Below, one piece after another: positions 57,110-64,000 of a stretch of DNA of 64,000 nt. Source of the stretch: Phoronis australis. Its lineage: Eukaryota; Phoronida; Phoronidae. The notes under the pieces are model-generated. The model searched no databases and was not told where the DNA came from. It worked only from the letters and a program-made list of their open reading frames with translations. Made by a program: the position numbers and the translations under genes. The DNA lies in the NCBI GenBank assembly GCA_002633005.1, contig NMRA01000072.1, positions 671,957 to 735,956 on the forward strand, written 5' to 3'. Within the stretch, counting starts at the first letter, position 1, and every line of letters starts with the position of its first letter.

Positions 57110-57890
57110 AAAGCGAGTTTTGTATAATGATGCCGACTGGCAGAGAACGGTTATTAGTCTGACTGGAATCATTATGAGCTTTTTGAAAACAAGTTGAGGT
57201 TTATGCGTAAAATCAATCAAAAATAAACATGAATGCCAAGCTTTTCCGGAAGACGGCAAAAAATACAAACCCGCTCAACAAACGGAAACATTCAAGTCAC
57301 CTCGAGCGGCAGTTCAGAACTCGATTTTGTTCCCAGACGCTTATTCCGGGGTGATTATTCCTCCAATATGACATGTTCCGTCGTCTCTTGTTCTCACATA
57401 CACTCAGTCAGTAGATAAACTCTTGACTTTTTACGTCAGCTCGTCTATGATCAGCACTACACACTGCCCGCGTCTGCCATTTTTACGGCGCATAGCAACG
57501 AAACAGTTAATGAGGTAGCCTCCTCGATTTTTGTTAGAAACCGGCGATTTATTTGAAATCTCAAAACACCAACTTTTTTGCTGGTCAAATTATCATTCAA
57601 TTTAGCCGGCTAATTTGGAGCGTACCACCTGAAACAAAGCGGATCGAGCTTCCTTGATTTTTATGTTTTAATATCTAAGTTAGTTAAAACTTGACAATTT
57701 CAAATAAATTTCAATTGAAACGCTAAATGGATAATAAAAAATCAAAATTATCTTCTTATTGAAAAGCTCTACTCAGTTTTACGTTAACTACCAGTTTATG
57801 TCGTATTGCTTTACGTAACTCGCCCATTCAACTGAGATGCAATTATATTTTCCAGCCATTTGGAAATTGAATTATACAAATTAACTTTCA
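57110..57890 (+). pseudogene. Segmental duplication copy 2: eroded exon-2 boundary of the PAN gene
   Basis: It matches 43985-44450 with an extra ~130 bp near 57380-57510. The splice acceptor ('tatattttccag', ending 57855) is kept, but the following exon starts 'ccatttggaaattgaattat' and loses the reading frame of exon 2 at once. No other exon of a second gene copy is visible, so this is a dead partial tandem duplicate. Confidence 0.7.
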
Positions 57891-59005
57891 ATCTTCCGCT
57901 GCTAAGCTTCCATAATTAAATGCACTGTGCGGTCAATAATTTTAAAAATTAAATTTCAATCTGCCACTTATCATTTAAAAGTGCTGGGTTTCCCTAATTA
58001 AATTACTTTCTTGTGTCATGGGTTCATATTGTGAAATTCTTTGTGTGTTTTAATGTTTTGGTGTCAAACTGTGACTAATGTTTTTATACATGTAGATGTC
58101 TTCATCTGCGCAGCTTTTAATACGTTCGGATATCAAGGCCACTTATTTCAAAAGACAAAGGCGCGTTCCGTAAACGCAAGGCATTAACGAGGCACTTGAG
58201 ACGAGAACGTTTCTCATGTAGTGTGGAAATTGAATCATATAATATAATCAACATTCCATTCCTGCTGGTCAATCCTTTCAGTGGTCATCGTGTAAGTGTA
58301 CCAAGGTCTTGTTAAAGGTAATCAGAACCGTCAGTCCTGTTCGTATGGTGAAGAACTATATAAGTAGGCTAGTCCCGGCACGCATTTTTATGCGTCGAGC
58401 ACTTTCTCAAGCACCAGCGAATTGCTAGTTTCTCAAGCCCAGAAAGGAATTCTTATCTGATTCTGAAACAAGTTGAGACCACCTTTATACAAATGTAGCT
58501 GTAATTAGTATAATTAAAAAAATGCTTCTTTGCTGGATAGCGAAACTGTCTAGAAAAATGTGTATCCACTTCTTACTGTCGCCATATGAAATTTTTGGAC
58601 TTATTGTTGAGTGGAATAGATTTTTTGAAATATACTAGCTTTAACCAGAGCTATAAAGCAATAAAATCCGTTGTATGTTTATGATTTTATTGCAAACCGT
58701 CAGCTCCCACCTTTGTCTGCCAGACGCGAGCGAATAGTTCGGATGCGACGCGCGCGAGCTTCATGTGCGAATTTGCGCTGGGGCTGATTTTGGGAAAGCG
58801 TTTTCTCGTCAATAATGCCACTTTAATTCTAGAAAAATTATGATATGTAAATATTAAATTGTGTGTGACTCACAAATCGACGCAAATCTTACCCGAATGT
58901 TTATCATCAATTGGATTTTTATTGCATTTGAGAAGCTTTATACAGTTACAATGCACACGTTTAAACGGCTATGCGATTCTATTGTCCTCATCCTGCGTGT
59001 CATAC
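57891..59005. other. No gene recognised
   Basis: Short chance frames only. 'gacgcgcgcgagcttc' at 58747 is a small CpG-rich spot without other promoter features. Confidence 0.4.
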
Positions 59006-59009
59006 CATG

Positions 59010-59260
59010 AGTTCATCCAGGAGGGTGGGGCTCGAACGAGCCCCCCATTGGCGAAGTGGGCAAAAGGTCGGCCTCAAAGAAACAAAAACTCCGAAAAAAG
59101 TAGAAAACGAGACAAAGTCCACTACAAATGCAGGAACTGCCAAAATTCGGCAAATGCACAGTTCATAACTGTGAACGTACCCCGTGAATCATAGTAAAAG
59201 GTCTACATTCTCCTAAATTCGAGCCCACCCATTCTTAGGCTGGGTGCGCACATTTTAGAG
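59010..59260 (+). repeat. Dispersed repeat pair, copy 2 (other at 32965-33240)
   Basis: See the shared phrases at 32965. Here the GC-rich first part is 'gggtggggctcgaacgagcc'. The 111-codon frame over it is incidental. Confidence 0.6.
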
Positions 59261-60462
59261 ACTATTTTTCCGAAATAAGCGATGAAGAAATTGACTACAT
59301 GATGTTTGAAGAAAGGCATCAAAGTTTTAGATACTTTAATCACTAAAACTTTGTTTTGCTGGATGTTTAAACATGTATTTGGTTTTAAAAATACCTTCTT
59401 GTGGCAACATCTGATGTCTAGCGTGAAGTTTGCAATTTGCACTATATATTACAATTACGGCCCAAACAAATTGTTCATTTTATGACGTGTCCATAGTCAC
59501 CGCATTCATTAGGCTTTTCTTTTAAAGCTGCATTTCGCCTCGTTTAGCTAAAATCGAAAATCCAATTATAGTCCAGGCTCTTAACCCGAAGACGTTTAGA
59601 CCTCGGATTAAAGCATCAAATTTAGCACACTGGTACTTTTTGACACGCTGAATCTCATGGGGGTCGGTTGCCCAAATTTTGATGTCAAGGTCAGATAAAT
59701 AAAAACAAAATGGCCGCCAATTAAGTAACACAATCTATGGTTGCTTGAGAGCTGATAACACATTTTAAGGCTAGGTCATGGTAGTTTATTAACATATAGA
59801 AATCTATCAAAATGACATTGTAACATGTTTTCCTCATAATGTTAAGACACCTCATTTGCATAAATCCAATATGGCCGCTAAAATTTAACTAACCAACTGC
59901 ATTTTTAACAACAGCATCTATTTTGATCTGGTGCAAAACTAATAGTGCAAAAACAAATAAGTTTTCTTACCAAAAATGAAGTAGATTTAACACTTAATAT
60001 GAACAATTATTATGAAAATTCGGTTGGTTGATGTTATGATAAAGAGGTCAATATATGTATTATACATAATAGAACATGACAGACTGCCAAGAACTCAGAG
60101 GTTAGCTTTGATAACTAATTCCGTTGCTAGTATACTTCTTCTAGCTACATATTCACAATGTTGTAAACCAATTGCCAACTGTTTATAATATCAACACAAC
60201 AAAATGGATTAATGTCTGGTGGCTCCGTGGTCAGCGGACCTTACGGGTCCTTCACGGAGTCTCCATAAGCGTAAATATGTATCAAGTGTATTTTTTTCTT
60301 AACGTGAATAAAGTGTATTACTACTACCAGTACTACTACTATAATGCAGCACACACAATTCAAATAAGACTATCGTCCGTTCCTTTGGTCCTTAACAAAC
60401 CATGTTACTTACATGTTCCCTGGCATTCGCAAAGGAATTGCTTTTGCATTGACATCTCTTGT

Positions 60463-60532
60463 CATGGGCGGCGCACCATAGGGGGCTGAGGTGGCTATAG
60501 CCCCGACTTTTTTCAGTGCTGCGTCGCCCATG
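60463..60532. repeat. 70-bp foldback
   Basis: CATGGGCGGCGCACCAT pairs imperfectly with GTGCTGCGTCGCCCATG. 'gggggctgaggtggctatagccccg' lies between and can itself fold. It may be the paired termini of a deleted transposon. Confidence 0.5.
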
Positions 60533-61559
60533 CTTGTCGCATAGTGATACGATCTTGCAACCACAATGAATGAGCTGTTGAGAGGCTTTGGTTGACTTCA
60601 GGCATGTCTGTCCAGTAAGGTGCCCATTGTTGGTCCGTGTCTCTCTACCATCAGCTCATACCACATCAACCACCTACCCAGTCTTCTCTGATAAATCAAG
60701 CTGGCTTAAAAGCCTGATGCGCATCTAAGGGAAACCATGTCCAGAGGGTTGAAACTGCAGAGAACCAGGAACATGCTCATAACATGACTTGTTATGGACC
60801 AAAGAACCCAAAAAAGAGACATTATCCCGGTCAAGGAGAGGCCACGGTTACGAGATGGTGGCCAAGTATGAGGAATTGTCACCATCTGGTTGTCCTGGTG
60901 ACGACAACAGATAAAACAATACAAAGCTATGCATACCCGTATAAATTGCCCGAGTGCCAGTCAAGAGCCATGAACAAACATCTGATCCCTGACGAAGTTG
61001 AGTTGACAGGCGACGATAATGACGTGATGACCAAGAGTAACGACTCACTTCCACCTGGTTGCTTTGGTGATGCCAAAAAGGGATATTACAAAACAGAACT
61101 ACATATTTGCGTAATAACCGTTTTTTGACTTTTCACTATTTGTTTATTCATTGGGTCACATAACCACGTATTTTAATTTAACACAAAGGAAAAGCACACT
61201 GATAGCAAAACAACGGTAACGTATGGTTTGATATAATGTTCAAGGTGATAACAACGTTGTTACAGTTTTCTATTTCGTTTTTGTTTTATGCCACTTCTAT
61301 TTTTCATGAAAATCATAAACCCCCTGTTCTTTGATTTCCCGTCATGCAAATGTGAAATACTTTAAAAATAATTCCTGTAGAACAGTGCATAAGGTGGCAT
61401 AGTACCTGAAAGTTTCATGTACAAGTAAATCCAACCAGACATTTCTGAGATGTCAGTCCGAATTAAGCCAAATTTCCTGGACATTTTTCTATTCCTACAT
61501 AACCAATTAAAGTTAGCTATGAGACAACAAAATCCTTTTTTGCGAGAAAGCGCTAAGAT

Positions 61560-61910
61560 TCCCTACACAGCCGGGTTTCCGTGCAGACATTCACTACTCG
61601 GACCACATCCGACCACCCGCTGAAATCGAGGCCACTACATGCTTCTGCACAAAATACCCTAAAGTGCAGGACTCGGCTATTTGCATTATTGGCTTGTAGC
61701 TCTACAAAGGAAGGTATGGGAATGCAACCAGAGCCCAGCGTACCGCGGGTGACTAGCTTATGTCTCCGGACAGCTCAACTTGTTCGACAAACTTTGCCGC
61801 CGCCGATGATGTCACTGCAGAGCAGTCACTCGGTCACGCCAGCGGCGCAGGAGTTGAACATCACTCAGTGTTGAATTTCATTAACAGCAGAGATCCTCAA
61901 TAGAACTGAG
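61560..61910 (+). pseudogene. Coding-like remnant, unrecognised
   Basis: After a possible acceptor (gggtttccgtgcag, 61585) one frame reads HYSDHIRPPAEIEATTCFC and PKVQDSAICIIGL before a stop. Another frame (from about 61761) reads SPDSSTCSTNFAAADDVTAE and HHSVLNFINSRDPQ before TAG. The composition is protein-like but the frames do not join, and no family is recognised. Confidence 0.25.
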
Positions 61911-62217
61911 ACCCCTTTCTTTATAGAACTCTGGTTAAAGAAGGTAACAACAAGTAAAACGGAATTATTTTCGGCCTTAGAACAAAATATTTCACAACGG
62001 ACACAAAATTATAGCAACCCGCCATGACCCTACATTTATCTCATTGGCAATAACCACGAAAAAGTTACCATATAATGGAAATAGTTTGTCTCGTACTCCT
62101 AATATCACAAAATGCCTGTATCCAAAATTTTTCAAAGGCATATGCACCTAGCGGATATTTTACTGATTTCAGGTGGCGGCGGCCGGCCGGGGATGCCGGG
62201 TAGGCCTACCGGAGCTG

Positions 62218-62442
62218 CAGATTTTATAGGGGGCGCTTTTTACAAAACAACTCTCGTCGCAGTCATTTCGTTTTCATCAACATGGCTGATAGCGGCAAGG
62301 ACGAAAGTGTCGTTGCTGTATATGAAAACGATGAAGCTATGGATAGCTATGAAAATATCGATAATCCAGACTCAGACTCTTCATCTGAAGGTCTGAGTGA
62401 TAATGAAGCAAGCAACCTAAAGATAGACGAACTTAGTGCTAA
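62218..62442 (+). CDS. Possible first coding exon of an unknown acidic protein
   Basis: A TTTTATAGG box at 62222 is followed by an ATG in good context (tcaacATGGCT) at 62282. The frame encodes about 54 acidic residues (MADSGKDESVVAVYENDEAM at the start, then a DSDSSSEG stretch and LKIDELSAK) and reaches a consensus-like donor AAG|GTAACC at 62443. The Ser/Asp/Glu-rich N-terminus resembles intrinsically disordered nuclear proteins or transposon-encoded ORFs. No downstream exon is found, because the TIR element at 62757 and the window end intervene. Confidence 0.35.
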
Positions 62443-62756
62443 GGTAACCATTGTTCATGCGTACGAACCAGTGCTGACTGCACTGACAAATGAGTGACAT
62501 AATTAGCATTAGCAGTCATTTGTCGGGTTGGAAATCCGTACATTAAAAGTGTAGAATTAAGGCATATATATTATATTCGAATTGTACATCTAATATTGTA
62601 CTGCACAGTTGCACATGTTGAAACTGCAAACATGTCAGAAAATACGTCAAATAATACACACAGGCCTTTATCCATGATTTCGAAAATAGGGTGTCCAAAA
62701 TCAAAATGGGTTACCAATATGCCAGGGCGTCCTTGATTCCGACGCGTAAACCCGCA

Positions 62757-63528
62757 GGTAATTATTTACAATATGACGACATTGACTTACACATATGATT
62801 TCGGTATTGTTCAATTCCTTGCAACGTTATCGTTCTAAAAATACCACGATTTTTTTCCTACCCCGCTCCCTTAGTACTTTATCGCGAAATTTCTGCTCGC
62901 ACTATTTCCCGGTACTCGGTTGTAACACCGCCATGTTGGAATGGAAGGAGTCATCTGGCGGTCAAAAACTGAACTAATCTACCGACTTCTGCAGATTGTC
63001 GCTTTTCATAGGTTCAAATTGACCGTGACCCGTCTATCCCCTGCCTGCATTACGGTCCCAAGGGTTCGAATTCGATCCTATGGTGACCCTGGTACACATC
63101 TGCTAGCAAGAATCCACGAAAAAGCGGAGGTTGTTTTTGAGGTCCAACTTGGTGAAAAGGGTTTCACTTCAAACAATTTTCGAGGAAAAATGGTCAATTG
63201 TAAAAAATTTGGAAAAGGTAAAATGCTGCTACATGTTTCTCCATATTATGTCGGGGAAAACTTTAGCGGGAATCTCGTGCGGGCAAACACCATTCAGAAT
63301 CGAGGATGCTGTTTCATTCATTAACAAGAGGTGTCGCTGTAATCTTGAGTTGAGCTAACATGGCGGTGTCAATCGGGAAATAGTGCGAACCGAAATTCGA
63401 CGATAAAATATGGAGGAAACACGGTAGGGGATACATTCATATATTTTTGGAAAGATAATGTTGCAAGGAATCGAACAATACCAAAATCATGTGTGTAGGT
63501 CAATGTTGTCATATTGTAAACAATTACC
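62757..63528. mobile_element. 772-bp TIR element with ~175-bp arms
   Basis: The left arm (62757-62937) starts GGTAATTATTTACAATATGA. The right arm (63358-63528) is its inverse with scattered differences, and the inner boundary on both sides is 'aacaccgccatgtt' or its counterpart. The 420-bp centre holds frames with no recognised family (LGEKGFTSNNFRGKMVN in one) and a pol III B-box-like GGTTCGAATTC at 63063. No target duplication is clear. Confidence 0.72.
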
Positions 63529-63699
63529 AATCAGCCAAGTAGCTTACCAAAGAAATATTAGAGATATTGGTTAAACGATGTGTGCACTATGTTTTTGGTG
63601 ATCTCAAGTCAAATTGATATCATTTTAGTTTGCTTTAATATTGTGTAAAATGAGTCATCAGAGCTGCAGTTACAAAACAAGAAAAATACACATATGAAT

Positions 63700-63805
63700 C
63701 AATGTGCGTTTTAAGGTTTTAATATGGAACAGCAGTGACACCTGTTGCCAAAATATAAATCACACATCACTGCTGTTCCATATTAAAACCTTAAAACGCA
63801 CATTG
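63700..63805. repeat. Perfect palindrome, 39-nt arms, 28-nt loop
   Basis: 63700-63738 (beginning CAATGTGCGTTTTAAGG) is exactly inverted at 63767-63805. The loop is 63739-63766. Perfect identity of the arms implies recent origin or gene-conversion-like repair, or an assembly or cloning foldback. No flanking duplication is seen. Confidence 0.9.
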
Positions 63806-64000
63806 CAAGGCATGAAGTGAGCGCAAACTCAAATTAAATGGGCATATTCTTGAGGCACAACACTGTAATAAAGTAATGACATTTATTTCGCTTTTGATAT
63901 TTTTAAAAATAGATGAAAATCATGAAGTTACAGTTCTGAAACATCAGTATGGAGTCGCACTAAGGTTTGAACCCTACATCTACATACAGTAATGCCCTGT

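Larger units (their letters stand above)
59261..62190. other. Intergenic stretch, mostly unrecognised
   Basis: At 59520-59900 'aaaatggccgccaat' and 'aatatggccgct' recur in a pattern like old repeat DNA. 60304-60345 is a (TAC/ACT)n-rich stretch. 60463-60532 is a 70-bp foldback. The plus frame at 60784-61128 (114 codons) has no recognised family. A possible coding remnant is listed at 61560-61910. Confidence 0.4.

Noticed and set aside
1-64000. CRISPR arrays, operons, bacterial promoters or riboswitches
   Set aside because: No regularly spaced identical short repeats with unique spacers occur; the sequence is eukaryotic with introns. The regular ~145-bp repeats are degenerate monomers without spacers.

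Overview
The window looks like nuclear DNA of a marine invertebrate animal. The evidence is its spliceosomal genes with GT/AG introns of 0.9-5 kb, a SUEL-type (rhamnose-binding) lectin, a secreted PAN-domain protein of a kind seen in marine invertebrates, AT-rich intergenic DNA, and a heavy load of DNA transposons, foldback elements and decayed retroelements. I cannot name the species; a hemichordate-like or other marine invertebrate genome would fit. Gene density is low, and most short open frames are chance frames inside introns and repeats.

Left third (1-26 kb). A minus-strand first exon with a signal peptide lies at 73-156. A second, related two-exon gene at 8780-11493 (minus) encodes a secreted single-domain SUEL lectin. 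The two first exons and about 300 bp around them are a tandem duplication. Between and after them lie a block of ~145-bp monomers (940-2660), a 1.4-kb TA-flanked terminal-inverted-repeat (TIR) element (4934-6347), and a related element (12040-14732) that holds the 3' half of a Ty3/Gypsy-type retrotransposon (integrase plus 3' LTR). From 17447 to 22298 (plus) are the C-terminal exons of the DNA2 replication helicase/nuclease. The exon for helicase motif V is absent, and a single-base gap (N at 21123) lies where it should be. A decayed LINE 3' end follows at 26.2-26.9 kb (minus).

Middle (27-40 kb). This is repeat-dominated: a large inverted repeat (about 27.1-27.9 against 30.0-30.8 kb) around a Kolobok-like foldback copy, two more blocks of ~145-bp monomers (31.1-32.0 and 38.3-39.6 kb), and several small inverted-repeat elements. 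The most conserved part of each ~145-bp monomer matches the vertebrate CTCF core consensus, always in the same orientation. I regard this as the most interesting signal here.

Right third (40-64 kb). A complete five-exon plus-strand gene (40136-55516, 297 aa) encodes a signal peptide, a PAN/apple-like module and a second extracellular domain. Its introns carry two copies of a Mutator-like element with 9-bp target duplications: one is an inverted dimer (46553-47699), and the other (51333-53204) has a THAP-bearing, TTAA-flanked Kolobok-like element inserted in it. Downstream are a broken LINE reverse transcriptase (55.85-56.77 kb), an eroded duplicate of the PAN gene's intron 1/exon 2 boundary (57.1-57.9 kb), a dispersed repeat, a possible first coding exon at 62282, a 0.77-kb TIR element and a perfect 39-nt-arm palindrome near the end. 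Single Ns at 6714, 21123 and 30762 and a 25-N gap at 27783 mark assembly joins; some coincide with duplicated or missing sequence.
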